A DNA stretch of 52,286 nucleotides. Origin: an uncultured Sphingosinicella sp. GTDB lineage: Bacteria > Pseudomonadota > Alphaproteobacteria > Sphingomonadales > Sphingomonadaceae. Location of the stretch: NCBI GenBank assembly GCA_946886275.1, contig CAMPIH010000002.1:1-52286 (forward strand), written 5' to 3'. Shown here in pieces: positions 17,257 through 25,460 of this stretch (the stretch's first letter is position 1; each line of letters opens with the position of its first letter). The position numbers and the translations under genes were made by a program. The notes beneath the pieces are model-generated. The model searched no databases. It saw nothing but the letters and a program-made list of their open reading frames with translations, and was not told where the DNA came from.

Positions 17257-18513
17257 ATGACCGCCGGATCGCCATTCTCTATTACGGATTTCCGTTATTA
17301 CTGGGTGGCCCGGCTCGCTTCGACCGTCGCCCAGATGAGCATGGTCATCGTCATCGGCTGGCAGGTCTACGACATTGCCCGCGAGACGATGGGCATCAAA
17401 TCCGCCGCCCTTCAGCTCGGGCTGATCGGCCTGGTCCAGTTCGTGCCCCTTTTCGCATTGACCCTGATCACGGGCTGGACGGCGGACCGGCTCGACCGGC
17501 GAGTCGTCGCCCGGGCGACGATCGCGCTCGAGATATTGTGTGCCATCATCCTCGGCTGGACGTCGTGGCAGGGAACGATCACCCTGCCGATCCTGTTCGC
17601 GGTGGCAGCTCTCCTGGGCGTCGCCCGTGCCTTCGCCGGACCGGCGCTCCAGGCGCTCGCGCCGAACCTGGTCCCGCGCGAGATCCTGCCCAAGGCGATC
17701 GCGATGAGCTCGATCGCCTGGCAATCCGGAGCGATCGCCGGACCCGCCGTCGGCGGCTATCTCTACGCCGCGGCGCCCCACCTGCCCTACGCCGTCGCCG
17801 CCGGACTCTTTTCCCTGTCGCTCCTCTGCATGTTCCTGATCGGCCCGAAGCCGCGAAGCGCGATGGAGGGATCGAGGAATCCGTGGCGGCAAATGGTCGA
17901 TGGACTTCGCTACGTCCGCCACAACCGGCTGGTCCTGGGCGCGATCTCGCTTGACCTCTTTGCCGTATTGCTCGGCGGCGCGACGGCGATGTTGCCGATC
18001 TTCGCGCGCGACATTCTGGAAACCGGCCCTACCGGTCTCGGCCACCTCCGCGCCGCACCGGCGGTCGGCGCCACCCTCACCGCCATCTGGTTCTCCGTCC
18101 GGCCGTTGAAGCGCAATGTCGGGTCGCGGATGCTCGCGGCGGTGGCCGTGTTCGGAGCGGCGACGGTGGTGTTCGGGCTGTCGAGGTCGATGGCCTTGTC
18201 GCTGTTCTGCCTCGCCCTGCTCGGCGCAGCCGACATGTTTTCGGTCTATGTGCGCCAGTCGTTGATCCAGCTCCACACGCCCGATTCGATGCGCGGAAGG
18301 GTCGGTGCCGTCTCCTCGCTGTTCATTTCCGCCTCCAACGAGCTTGGTGAGGCCGAAAGCGGATTCCTTGCGGCCTTGGTCGGCCCGGTGGCGGCTGTCG
18401 TGGCCGGGGGATTCGCCGCTATCGGCGTTACCCTGTTATGGGCAGCCTGGTTTCCCGAGCTTCGAAGAGCGAAGAGCTTCGAGGCGGTGGAAGAAGGCAA
18501 GGCGCCGGCATGA
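17257..18513 (+). CDS. MFS transporter, EntS/MdtG-like exporter
   Basis: The 418-residue membrane protein opens with 'FRYYWVARLASTVAQMSM' and carries an MFS loop 2-3 signature ('GWTADRLDRRVVARAT'), with about 12 hydrophobic helices. The overall look is that of the enterobactin-exporter (EntS-like) branch, a broad family exporting siderophores or drugs. No siderophore genes are nearby, so the substrate is unknown. I chose the ATG at 17257. An ORF start at 17152 would add a basic leader that does not look native. The 177 bases before the start hold no clear promoter. It ends 5 bases before the convergent 2OG oxygenase gene. Confidence 0.85.
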   Translation: MTAGSPFSITDFRYYWVARLASTVAQMSMVIVIGWQVYDIARETMGIKSAALQLGLIGLVQFVPLFALTLITGWTADRLDRRVVARATIALEILCAIILGWTSWQGTITLPILFAVAALLGVARAFAGPALQALAPNLVPREILPKAIAMSSIAWQSGAIAGPAVGGYLYAAAPHLPYAVAAGLFSLSLLCMFLIGPKPRSAMEGSRNPWRQMVDGLRYVRHNRLVLGAISLDLFAVLLGGATAMLPIFARDILETGPTGLGHLRAAPAVGATLTAIWFSVRPLKRNVGSRMLAAVAVFGAATVVFGLSRSMALSLFCLALLGAADMFSVYVRQSLIQLHTPDSMRGRVGAVSSLFISASNELGEAESGFLAALVGPVAAVVAGGFAAIGVTLLWAAWFPELRRAKSFEAVEEGKAPA

Positions 18514-18518
18514 AGGCT

Positions 18519-19070
18519 TCAATCCGACTCGGGAGCACCGGTCCAGGCCACCAGCGACCAGCGGGTGCCTCGCTTCACTTCGGTGACGTGATGAAGGGCA
18601 CGGGACGGAAAGAGGTGGACGCTTCCCCGGGGCAGCGACCGCGGCCCGCCGATCAGATCGGGGACGATCTCGAGGAGGCCGCCTTCATAGTCTTCGGGCG
18701 CCGAAAGCTCGACGGAAAGCGAAATCCGCCTTTGCTCGTGCCGGTCGAGACCGGCGTCGCTATGCCAGCGGATGAAATGGCCGCCGACGTCGTAGCGGAG
18801 TATCTGGATCATATCCCTGACCGGGCCGACCGGCAGGCCGAACGGCCCGGCGGCTTTGGCGAAGAGGCCGTCAAGCCGCGCGAACAGCCATTCGCTGCCC
18901 TCGTCGCGGCCGAGCAGAGACAAGCCGGAGTTACGCGAATCGCGATCGACTCCATAAGCCTCGTGGGTCCAGACCGAAGCCGCTTCCGGCGCCGCCGACG
19001 CGAAGGCGAGGATCGAATCGCATTCCTCGCCGGTGAAGGCCCCAGGGCAGCACAAATAGGTTCGCGACAT
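18519..19070 (-). CDS. 2OG-Fe(II) oxygenase (prolyl 4-hydroxylase-like)
   Basis: The 183-residue protein is a compact double-stranded beta-helix dioxygenase. The iron ligands are in 'RWHSDAG' (HxD) and the distal histidine in 'ALHHVTEV'; the Arg of 'RGTRWSLVAW' probably binds 2-oxoglutarate. The family hydroxylates protein side chains or small molecules, and the substrate here is not predictable. The start was set at the ATG at 19070, just after a TGGGA-type ribosome site; an upstream in-frame start at 19100 adds ten unconvincing residues. It is divergent from cysK and convergent with the MFS gene. Confidence 0.85.
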   Translation of the reverse strand: MSRTYLCCPGAFTGEECDSILAFASAAPEAASVWTHEAYGVDRDSRNSGLSLLGRDEGSEWLFARLDGLFAKAAGPFGLPVGPVRDMIQILRYDVGGHFIRWHSDAGLDRHEQRRISLSVELSAPEDYEGGLLEIVPDLIGGPRSLPRGSVHLFPSRALHHVTEVKRGTRWSLVAWTGAPESD

Positions 19071-19132
19071 CGGTCCCAGCCTAGTCACTTTTCCGCGCAT
19101 TTGTACCCGCCCGCCACCAAGGAGACCCTGTC

Positions 19133-20050
19133 ATGAAAGTCGCCAATGTCCTGGAGACGATCGGAAGGACGCCACATATCCGGATCAACCGCCTGTTCGG
19201 CGATGCCGAAGTCTGGATCAAATCGGAGCGCGCCAATCCCGGCGCGTCGATCAAGGATCGGATCGCTCTCGCGATGGTCGAGGATGCCGAGCGAAGCGGC
19301 AAGCTGAAGCCCGGCGGCACCATCGTCGAGCCGACCAGCGGCAATACCGGAATCGGCCTCGCCATGGTCGCGGCGGTCAAGGGTTATCGCCTCGTCCTCG
19401 TCATGCCGGAAAGCATGAGCCTCGAACGGCGCCGGCTGATGCTCGCTTACGGCGCCACCTTCGATCTCACTCCGAAGGAGAAAGGGATGAAGGGGGCGAT
19501 CGCCAGGGCGCAGGAGCTGATCGATCAGACCCCCGGGAGCTGGATGCCGCAACAATTCGAAAATGCCGCCAATGTCGAAGTCCATCGCCGGACCACCGCC
19601 CAGGAGATATTGGACGATTTTCGCGACTCCCCGATCGATCTGCTGATCACCGGAGTCGGGACCGGTGGCCACATCACGGCCTGCGCCGAAATTCTGAAGA
19701 AGGCGTGGCCGGGGCTTCAGGTCCTCGCCGTGGAGCCGACCCTGTCGCCGGTCCTGTCCGGCGGCGAGCCCGGCCCGCATTCGATCCAGGGAATCGGCGC
19801 CGGTTTCATCCCCGCGATCATGGACACCGACCTGCTCGACGGCGTGATCCAGGTCGATCCCGGCGATGCCAAGGACATGGCCCGTCGCTCCGCCAGCGAG
19901 GAAGGGCTGCTGGTCGGGATCAGCTCGGGCGCGACCCTGGCCGCCATTCACCAGAAGCTGCAGGAAGTGGGACCGGGCAAACGAATCCTCGGGTTCAATT
20001 ACGATACTGGCGAACGCTATCTGTCGGTTCCGGACTTCCTTCCGGAATGA
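19133..20050 (+). CDS. cysK: cysteine synthase A
   Basis: CysK makes L-cysteine from O-acetylserine and sulfide with pyridoxal phosphate. The 305-residue protein has the PLP lysine K41 in '[11 protein letters not shown]', the substrate loop 'TSGNTG' (68-73), the phosphate-binding '[10 protein letters not shown]' and the C-terminal 'GISSGA'. A Shine-Dalgarno (AAGGAGA) precedes the ATG. The stop overlaps the next gene's ATG (ATGA), so cysteine synthesis is translationally coupled to an ATP-grasp ligase. Confidence 0.96.
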   Translation: MKVANVLETIGRTPHIRINRLFGDAEVWIKSERANPGASIKDRIALAMVEDAERSGKLKPGGTIVEPTSGNTGIGLAMVAAVKGYRLVLVMPESMSLERRRLMLAYGATFDLTPKEKGMKGAIARAQELIDQTPGSWMPQQFENAANVEVHRRTTAQEILDDFRDSPIDLLITGVGTGGHITACAEILKKAWPGLQVLAVEPTLSPVLSGGEPGPHSIQGIGAGFIPAIMDTDLLDGVIQVDPGDAKDMARRSASEEGLLVGISSGATLAAIHQKLQEVGPGKRILGFNYDTGERYLSVPDFLPE

Positions 20051-20913
20051 CGTCGCCACGGGTCGCGATCCTCACTCCGGATCCGGCCGACCGGGATTAT
20101 CATTCGCGCTGGCGAAGCGTGCTCGATCGCCTGTCAGCGACCTTGCGCTCTGCGGGGATCGAGGTCGAAGGCCGAAGCTGGGCGCGATCGGACGATCTCG
20201 ACCGGTTCGATCTGGTTCTGCCGCTGCTGGTCTGGGGCTATCATCGCGCCGGCTCGGCCTGGCACTCGGCCGTGACTCGATGGGAGAGGGATGGCGTTCG
20301 ACTGCTCAATCCGCCGAGCGTCCTTCGCTGGAATGCCGACAAGCTCTATCTGGAGCGTCTCGCCAGGCGTGGCGCCCCGGTCGCTCCGGCCCTGTTCGTG
20401 GAGCGTCTCGATACGGGGGTGATGGAAGAGGCGGCGCGATGCTTCGCAAGCGATCAGCTGATCGCCAAGCCGCAGGTTTCGGCCTCCGCCTGGCAAACGA
20501 TCCGCTGGTCGCCGGGCGCCACTCTCAATGGCGGACCGACCGGAGCGGCGATCATCCAGCCCTTCCTTCCCGCGATCGAGACCGAGGGGGAGCGTTCGCT
20601 CATCTACATCGGCGGCACCTTCAGCCACGCCATCCGCAAGCGGCCGCAACCTGGGGATTTCCGGGTTCAGCCCGAATATGACGGGATCATCAGCGCCCAT
20701 CCCCCTGCGGCCGACGAGCTGACCGCCGCCGGGGCGATCCTGTCGGAGGTGGAAGAGGAGCTTCTTTATGCCCGGGTCGATCTCCTCCGCGATCGGAGCG
20801 GCTCGCCGGTCCTGATGGAGCTCGAGCTGGTCGAGCCGGACCTTTATCTCGAGCACGATCCGGCGGGCGGCGCCGCCTTCGCCGAAGCGATAGCGCGCGC
20901 CGCCGCGCGATGA
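20047..20913 (+). CDS. ATP-grasp ligase of the glutathione synthetase/RimK/DcsG type
   Basis: The 288-residue protein has a pre-ATP-grasp N-terminal domain ('RVAILTPD', 'PLLVWGYH') and an ATP-grasp fold. Landmarks are '[29 protein letters not shown]', the lysine-containing strand '[13 protein letters not shown]', and the C-terminal metal/ATP segment 'YARVDLL' with '[13 protein letters not shown]'. Relatives join an amino or carboxyl group to an acyl phosphate; the cycloserine enzyme DcsG and glutathione synthetases share this layout. The overlap with cysK suggests that cysteine or a cysteine-derived compound is a substrate, but that is inference. It ends 10 bases before the convergent M20 gene. 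Confidence 0.8.
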   Translation: MTSPRVAILTPDPADRDYHSRWRSVLDRLSATLRSAGIEVEGRSWARSDDLDRFDLVLPLLVWGYHRAGSAWHSAVTRWERDGVRLLNPPSVLRWNADKLYLERLARRGAPVAPALFVERLDTGVMEEAARCFASDQLIAKPQVSASAWQTIRWSPGATLNGGPTGAAIIQPFLPAIETEGERSLIYIGGTFSHAIRKRPQPGDFRVQPEYDGIISAHPPAADELTAAGAILSEVEEELLYARVDLLRDRSGSPVLMELELVEPDLYLEHDPAGGAAFAEAIARAAAR

Positions 20914-20923
20914 TCCTCAGGGC

Positions 20924-22453
20924 TTAGCGGATCGTCGCCATTTCGTAGAGGAAGTCGACATAGCCCATCGTTGCCTCCTTGAATCCGGCGACTCGGGAAT
21001 CGCGGCTTTCGATGATCATATATTCGTCCGGCGCATGGGCGCCGCCGCCATGGCCGAGGCCGAACTGGCCCGCCGGCTTGCGCAGCGGCGCGCCGGTGAA
21101 GACGAATCCCGGCCAAGACCCTGCGTTTCGCGGGAAGAGCGAGTAAGGGATCTCGTTCCGGGTATAGAGCGCCTGCTGGGCCCGGATGATCCGGCTGTCT
21201 TCGGCCGTCTCGGTGGGGTCGTAGCCGCCGCTCATGTTGACCTCTATATCGCCGAAGCCGTTGCGCTCGAGATGGCGGCGGAGCTTGGCCATGCAATCCT
21301 CGACCGTCATGTTGGGAACGAGACGAAGATCGAGCTTGGCGACTCCCCGGGCGGGTAGCACGGTCTTTCCGCCGGGCCCGGTATAGCCGGCCACCAGGCC
21401 CTCGATATTGACGGTCGGCTGGGAAGCGAGCCGTTCCAGCGACTCGCGCCACGCCAGGTCGTCGATCCAGCGCTGCACTCCGAGAGCGCGCTTCGCCTCC
21501 TCCTCGCTCCGGGTCCGTGCCGCCTCGGCGATCAGGGCGCGCTCGCGCTCGGTCAGCGGCCGGACATGCTCGAACCAGCCTTCGATCGCCGGCGTGTTGC
21601 CGTGATCGGTGGTCAGGGTCTTGAGCGCCTCGACGAGATGCCAGACGGGGCTGTCGATCTGCGCCTTGAGGCTGGAATGGACGTCGCGCGCCGGTCCCCT
21701 TCCCCACCTTTCGCCGGTCGAGACCAGCTCGAGCTCGATGATGCCCTTGGCGCCCAGGGCGATATTGGCGTTGCCGTTCGTTGCCTGGCCGTTGGCGGGG
21801 ATGAAGACGCCGTCGGCCCGCTCGAAGGCGGCTCGCACTTCGGGATCGCGGAAGACGTTGATGAAGTTCGGCGACCCGATCTCCTCCTCGCCCTCGGCGA
21901 GCAGGACGAGATTGACCGGGAGCCGCCGGCCTGAAGCTCTGAAGGCGTGGAGGGCGGCGAGCAGGGCCGCTTCCGGGCCCTTCTGATTCGTCGCGCCGCG
22001 CCCACGGAGCGCGCGGCCGAGCGAATGATCGAACATCTGGCCTTCGAGGGGCGGCGATGCCCATTCGGCCGGGTCGTACTGCTTCACGTCGTACATGAAA
22101 TAGAGTCCGACCGTTCGTTCCGCGCCGGCATCCAGCACCCCGAAGACGGCGGGGATCCCGCCGGTCGGCACTTTTCGAACGGCGGTGAAACCTGCTTCGG
22201 TCGCGAGCCGGGCCATGTGATCCGCGCCCTGTTCGACGTTGAGCCGTTCGGCAGCGATGGTGGGCAAGGCGATCCATTGCCGAAGCCGGCTTACGCTCTC
22301 GTCGAAGCCGGCATCGACCGCCCGACTGATCGCCTCGCGATCGCTGTCGCGCCGGGACTGGGCCAGGCTCGCGCCCGGTGCGAGCAAGGCGGCGCTCGCT
22401 GCCGCGGCCTTGAGCATTGTCCTTCGGTCGGCGGAAAAGCTGTCGTCGGTCAT
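20924..22453 (-). CDS. Tat-type secreted M20-family metallopeptidase-like protein
   Basis: The 509-residue protein starts with a twin-arginine-like leader ('ADRRTMLKAAAASAALLAPG', cleavage after about residue 31), so it is probably exported folded. The M20 architecture is clear, with the catalytic 'EGEEEIGSP' and the C-terminal histidine segment 'GHGGGAHAPDE'. Two standard metal-site positions are changed: the histidine of the HxD motif is M120 (MYDV), and the bridging Asp of the GRGxxD motif is N156 (GRGATNQKG). It may be catalytically altered or inactive, or belong to a divergent subfamily. A good AGGGGG ribosome site precedes the ATG. The frame is open to 22487 on this strand in another register, which is ignored. 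Confidence 0.85.
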   Translation of the reverse strand: MTDDSFSADRRTMLKAAAASAALLAPGASLAQSRRDSDREAISRAVDAGFDESVSRLRQWIALPTIAAERLNVEQGADHMARLATEAGFTAVRKVPTGGIPAVFGVLDAGAERTVGLYFMYDVKQYDPAEWASPPLEGQMFDHSLGRALRGRGATNQKGPEAALLAALHAFRASGRRLPVNLVLLAEGEEEIGSPNFINVFRDPEVRAAFERADGVFIPANGQATNGNANIALGAKGIIELELVSTGERWGRGPARDVHSSLKAQIDSPVWHLVEALKTLTTDHGNTPAIEGWFEHVRPLTERERALIAEAARTRSEEEAKRALGVQRWIDDLAWRESLERLASQPTVNIEGLVAGYTGPGGKTVLPARGVAKLDLRLVPNMTVEDCMAKLRRHLERNGFGDIEVNMSGGYDPTETAEDSRIIRAQQALYTRNEIPYSLFPRNAGSWPGFVFTGAPLRKPAGQFGLGHGGGAHAPDEYMIIESRDSRVAGFKEATMGYVDFLYEMATIR

Positions 22454-22517
22454 GAAGTCCCCCTGTGCGGCTGGAATGCGCCTTCACTTAAACAGCGGCC
22501 CTCCTTCCCCGTCCAGA

Positions 22518-22543
22518 GGAACCGGCAGGCGTCGCGATGCGTT
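22518..22543 (+). promoter_or_regulatory. EcfG-type general stress response promoter (candidate)
   Basis: The sequence shows GGAAC (22518-22522), a 17-base spacer and CGTT (22540-22543), an exact match to the GGAAC-N16/17-CGTT consensus recognised by EcfG sigma factors in alphaproteobacteria. It lies 31 bases upstream of the ATG of the small membrane protein, with a normal Shine-Dalgarno between, which places a start site near 22550. The match alone is short and could occur by chance, but its position and spacing are right. Confidence 0.6.
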
Positions 22544-22574
22544 CGGGGGCGAAACAATCTTCAGGAGCGAAAAG

Positions 22575-22886
22575 ATGGACGACAGGGAACGGGTCGAGGT
22601 TGAGCCGGAACGGCGAGTCGAACGGGAAACCACCGTCATCAACACCGGCGAAAGCCGCGGCGGCGGCGGCGGCCTCATCGCGGCGATCGTCCTCCTTCTG
22701 GTCGTCGTCGTTCTTCTGTTCCTCTTCTTCGGCGGCTATTTCGAGCGCGCCGCCGACGAGGTCGGAGTCAATGTCAATGTCGACGCGCCGGAGGTCACGG
22801 TTCCGGACGTCGAGGTGCCCGAGGTCGACATCGACGTGACTCCGCCGAGCGACGACGGCGGAGACGGCAGCGGCAACAGCAATTAG
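22575..22886 (+). CDS. small single-pass membrane protein with acidic Val/Asp-rich tail
   Basis: The 103-residue product has a charged N-terminus, a glycine stretch at about 28-32, one long hydrophobic helix (about residues 33-52), and an extracytoplasmic or cytoplasmic tail with repeated Val-Asp/Pro-Glu pairs ('VPDVEVPEVDIDV') ending in Gly, Asp and Ser. I do not recognise a defined domain. An AGGAGCG ribosome site precedes the ATG. The EcfG-type promoter upstream suggests a role in envelope stress, by inference only. Its 3' end overlaps the convergent comM gene by 4 bases. Confidence 0.75.
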   Translation: MDDRERVEVEPERRVERETTVINTGESRGGGGGLIAAIVLLLVVVVLLFLFFGGYFERAADEVGVNVNVDAPEVTVPDVEVPEVDIDVTPPSDDGGDGSGNSN

Positions 22887-24391
22887 TTTCGGGGCGCCTG
22901 GCGCCTGTAGCTGAGCGCCTCGGCGACGTGGATCCGGCCGACGCCCTCGCTTCCGGCCAGGTCCGCGATCGACCGCGCGACCCGCATCACCCGGTGATAG
23001 CCGCGGGCTGACAGGCGCATCGTCTCCGCGGCCTGGGCAAGGAGGCGGCGTCCCGGCTCGTCCGGGGTCGCCACCTGGTCGAGCAGTTCGCCATCGGCCT
23101 CGGCATTGGTCCGGACGGCGTGCGCCTCATAGCGACGGGTCTGGATGTCGCGCGCCGCTGCAACGCGCTCGGCCACCTGAGCCGATCCCTCGGACGGCGG
23201 CGGCAGCACCAGGTCGGCCGCGGCGACCGCCTGCACGTCGACATGAAGGTCGATGCGGTCGAGCAGCGGCCCCGAAACCTTGGCCTGATAATCCGCGGCG
23301 CAGCGCGGCGCCCGTGAACAGGCAAGCGAAGGATCGCCGAGATGACCGCAGCGGCAGGGATTCATCGCCGCGATCAGCTGGACCCGGGCGGGAAAGGTGA
23401 CGTGGGCATTGGCCCTGGCGACCTGGACGGTCCCGGTCTCGAGCGGCTGCCGGAGCGAGTCCAATGCTCCGCGCTGGAACTCCGGAAGCTCGTCCAGGAA
23501 GAGAACTCCGAGATGCGCGAGGCTGGCCTCGCCGGGGCGGACCTTGAGGCCGCCGCCGACGAGTGCAGGCATCGACGCGCTGTGATGCGGTGCGCGGTAG
23601 GGCCGAGTGCGGATCAGCCGGCCTTCCTTGAGCTCTCCTGCGACGCTGGCGATCATCGACACTTCGAGCGCTTCCGACGGCGTCAGCTCAGGCAGAATTC
23701 CCGGCAGGCAGGCGGCGAGCAGCGACTTGCCGGCTCCGGGTGGCCCCGTCATCAGCAGGTTGTGACCGCCGGCGGCGGCGATCTCGAGCGCCCGCTTCGC
23801 CGTCTCCTGGCCCTTCACCTGGGCGAGATCGGGACCGATCCCGCGCGGATCGGGTTCGCCCGGCCGCGGCGGCGACAGCACCGCGGTGCCGCGCAGATGG
23901 TTCATCAGGGCGATGAGATCGGGCGCCGCGATCACCTCGACGTCGCCAGCCCAGGCCGCTTCCGATCCCTGAGAGGCGGGGCAGATCAGCCCCAGCCCCT
24001 GTGACGACGCATGGAGGGCGGCCAGAAGCACGCCGGGTGACGGGGCCACCCGGCCGTCGAGGCTCAACTCCCCGATGGCGAGATAGCCGGCGAGGGTTTC
24101 GCGATCGATCGCGCCCATCGCCGCGAGCAGCCCGAGAGCGATCGGAAGGTCGAAATGGGATCCTTCCTTCGGCAGGTCAGCCGGCGACAGGTTGACAGTG
24201 ATCCGCTTCGGCGGAAGCGACAGGCCGATCGCGGCAAGCGCGGCATGGACGCGCTCACGGCTTTCGTTCACCGCCTTGTCGGGAAGGCCGACGACGAGGA
24301 ACTTGGGGAGGCCGCTGGCGATCTGCACCTGGACCTCGACCGAGCGCGCCTCGAGCCCCAAAAACGCAACCGTGGCGACATGCGCGACCAT
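22883..24391 (-). CDS. comM: YifB/ComM family Mg chelatase-like AAA ATPase
   Basis: This protein of 502 residues has an N-terminal Lon-like domain ('VGLPDKAVNESRERVHAAL'), then the AAA core with 'GPPGAGKS' (Walker A), 'VLFLDELPEF' (Walker B) and the ComM cysteine segment 'NPCRCG'. ComM is a hexameric helicase that promotes branch migration during natural transformation; dprA, also in the window, acts in the same pathway. The ATG at 24391 gives the normal N-terminus; the open frame to 24466 is extra. It is convergent with the small membrane protein gene, overlapping by 4 bases. Confidence 0.93.
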   Translation of the reverse strand: MVAHVATVAFLGLEARSVEVQVQIASGLPKFLVVGLPDKAVNESRERVHAALAAIGLSLPPKRITVNLSPADLPKEGSHFDLPIALGLLAAMGAIDRETLAGYLAIGELSLDGRVAPSPGVLLAALHASSQGLGLICPASQGSEAAWAGDVEVIAAPDLIALMNHLRGTAVLSPPRPGEPDPRGIGPDLAQVKGQETAKRALEIAAAGGHNLLMTGPPGAGKSLLAACLPGILPELTPSEALEVSMIASVAGELKEGRLIRTRPYRAPHHSASMPALVGGGLKVRPGEASLAHLGVLFLDELPEFQRGALDSLRQPLETGTVQVARANAHVTFPARVQLIAAMNPCRCGHLGDPSLACSRAPRCAADYQAKVSGPLLDRIDLHVDVQAVAAADLVLPPPSEGSAQVAERVAAARDIQTRRYEAHAVRTNAEADGELLDQVATPDEPGRRLLAQAAETMRLSARGYHRVMRVARSIADLAGSEGVGRIHVAEALSYRRQAPRN

Positions 24392-24495
24392 CAGGCAACC
24401 CCCCGAACCGGCGGGTGTTTTGGAGGCACAGGGGAAATTTGTCGAGCCGCCGGAGGCGTATTGCACATGTCAAACACCGTCACCACATCCGCCTC

Positions 24496-24816
24496 ATGAG
24501 CATCCGGCAGAGATGGCTGGCCTGGGGGCGGAACCCGATCGTCAGGAACCTCCTGTTCCTGCTCGGATGCCTGCTCATCATCGTTGCGCCACTGGTCGGG
24601 GCGATTCCGGGGCCGGGCGGAGTTATCGTGTTCGCGGCGGGTCTCGGCCTCGTCCTGAAATATAGTGGCTGGGCCAAGCGGCAATATGTCCGCTTCAAGC
24701 GAAGCCACCCGAACAAGGGGCGCTGGGCCGACTGGGGGATGCGCCGGCCGAGCGCGAAGCGCCGCGAGGAGCGGCTCAAGCAGGGCTCCGGCGATGATCA
24801 GGCTCTGCGCGATTGA
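24496..24816 (+). CDS. PGPGW-type small membrane protein
   Basis: The 106-residue protein has two hydrophobic segments in one hairpin around the conserved 'PGPGG' turn (about residues 38-42), followed by a basic tail ('KRSHPNKGRWADWG'). This matches the PGPGW putative transmembrane family, whose function is not known. The start is at 24496; 27 codons of open frame upstream lack membrane-like character. The last codons overlap the -35 region of the rpmH promoter. Confidence 0.75.
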   Translation: MSIRQRWLAWGRNPIVRNLLFLLGCLLIIVAPLVGAIPGPGGVIVFAAGLGLVLKYSGWAKRQYVRFKRSHPNKGRWADWGMRRPSAKRREERLKQGSGDDQALRD

Positions 24817-24841
24817 CTTTGCAACGGCCTTTGCCTATCGG
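24813..24841 (+). promoter_or_regulatory. candidate sigma-70 promoter for rpmH-rnpA-yidD-yidC
   Basis: TTGACT at 24813-24818 (5 of 6 to the -35 consensus), a 17-base spacer, then TATCGG at 24836-24841 (weak -10). It lies about 65 bases before rpmH and overlaps the stop of the upstream gene. In GC-rich alphaproteobacteria weak -10 boxes are usual. No other candidate with 16-18 base spacing stands out here. Confidence 0.4.
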
Positions 24842-24899
24842 CGCTGGCAACGCGGCGGCCCCCATCGGCCGCCATTTTCTTTCGATCGAATTACGAGGA

Positions 24900-25460
24900 A
24901 TGAGCGATGAAGCGCACCTTCCAGCCGAGCAATCTCGTGCGCAAGCGCAGGCACGGCTTCCGCGCCCGGATGGCGACCGTCGGCGGCCGCAAGGTCGTGG
25001 CTGCCCGCCGCAGCCGTGGCCGCAAGAAGCTGTCGGCCTAACAACGCCCCCGATCGTCAAGCTCGCCCGCCGCGCGGACTTCCTGGCCGCGAACGGCGGA
25101 CGGCGCGCGCCCACAGCCGGCTTCATCCTGCTCGTCCGTCCGCGCGACGATGGCGACTCGACCCTTCGTCTCGGCCTCACCGTTTCGAAAAAGGTCGGCA
25201 ACGCCGTGGTCCGCAACCGGATGAGGAGACGCTTCCGCGAGCTCGCCCGGATCGTTCTGCCCGAAGCCGGAATCGCCGGGGCCGATCTTGTCCTCATCGG
25301 TCGAGCGGGCGGGATCGAAAGATCGTTCGCCGAGCTCGAAACCGATTTTCGGCAGGCGTTGCGTAGGGTTGGCAACCGTGCCGATCAACCGGAAACCGGT
25401 GGCCCTGGGAAAAGCCAGAGATCGGGCGGCTCTTCCCGATCCGTTCGGAGCTCAGGCTGA
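24900..25460 (+). CDS. rnpA: ribonuclease P protein component, start possibly nested around rpmH
   Basis: RnpA binds the RNase P RNA and helps tRNA 5' processing. The conserved domain is plain: '[16 protein letters not shown]', then '[26 protein letters not shown]' with the RNR signature. No ATG, GTG, TTG or CTG occurs in this frame between 24903 and the domain. The only canonical start is ATG 24900, 7 bases ahead of the rpmH ATG and using the same GAGG region. That would give 186 residues with a roughly 50-residue extension read from inside rpmH. Otherwise a rare start (ATC at 25053) or a sequence error must be invoked. The domain and the stop at 25460 (overlapping yidD) are certain; the start is not. 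Confidence 0.82.
   Translation: MSDEAHLPAEQSRAQAQARLPRPDGDRRRPQGRGCPPQPWPQEAVGLTTPPIVKLARRADFLAANGGRRAPTAGFILLVRPRDDGDSTLRLGLTVSKKVGNAVVRNRMRRRFRELARIVLPEAGIAGADLVLIGRAGGIERSFAELETDFRQALRRVGNRADQPETGGPGKSQRSGGSSRSVRSSG
24907..25041 (+). CDS. rpmH: 50S ribosomal protein L34
   Basis: L34 is a 44-residue, very basic protein of the large ribosomal subunit. '[21 protein letters not shown]' is the family hallmark and the C-terminus ends with 'RGRKKLSA'. The ATG at 24907 has a GAGGA ribosome site 8 bases upstream. The gene lies wholly inside the longest possible rnpA frame, in a different reading frame. Confidence 0.98.
   Translation: MKRTFQPSNLVRKRRHGFRARMATVGGRKVVAARRSRGRKKLSA

Noticed and set aside
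24813..24899. TTG start at 24813 for rnpA
   Set aside because: It lies in the promoter region and would read through 29 codons without protein character. ATG 24900 is the only reasonable canonical start.
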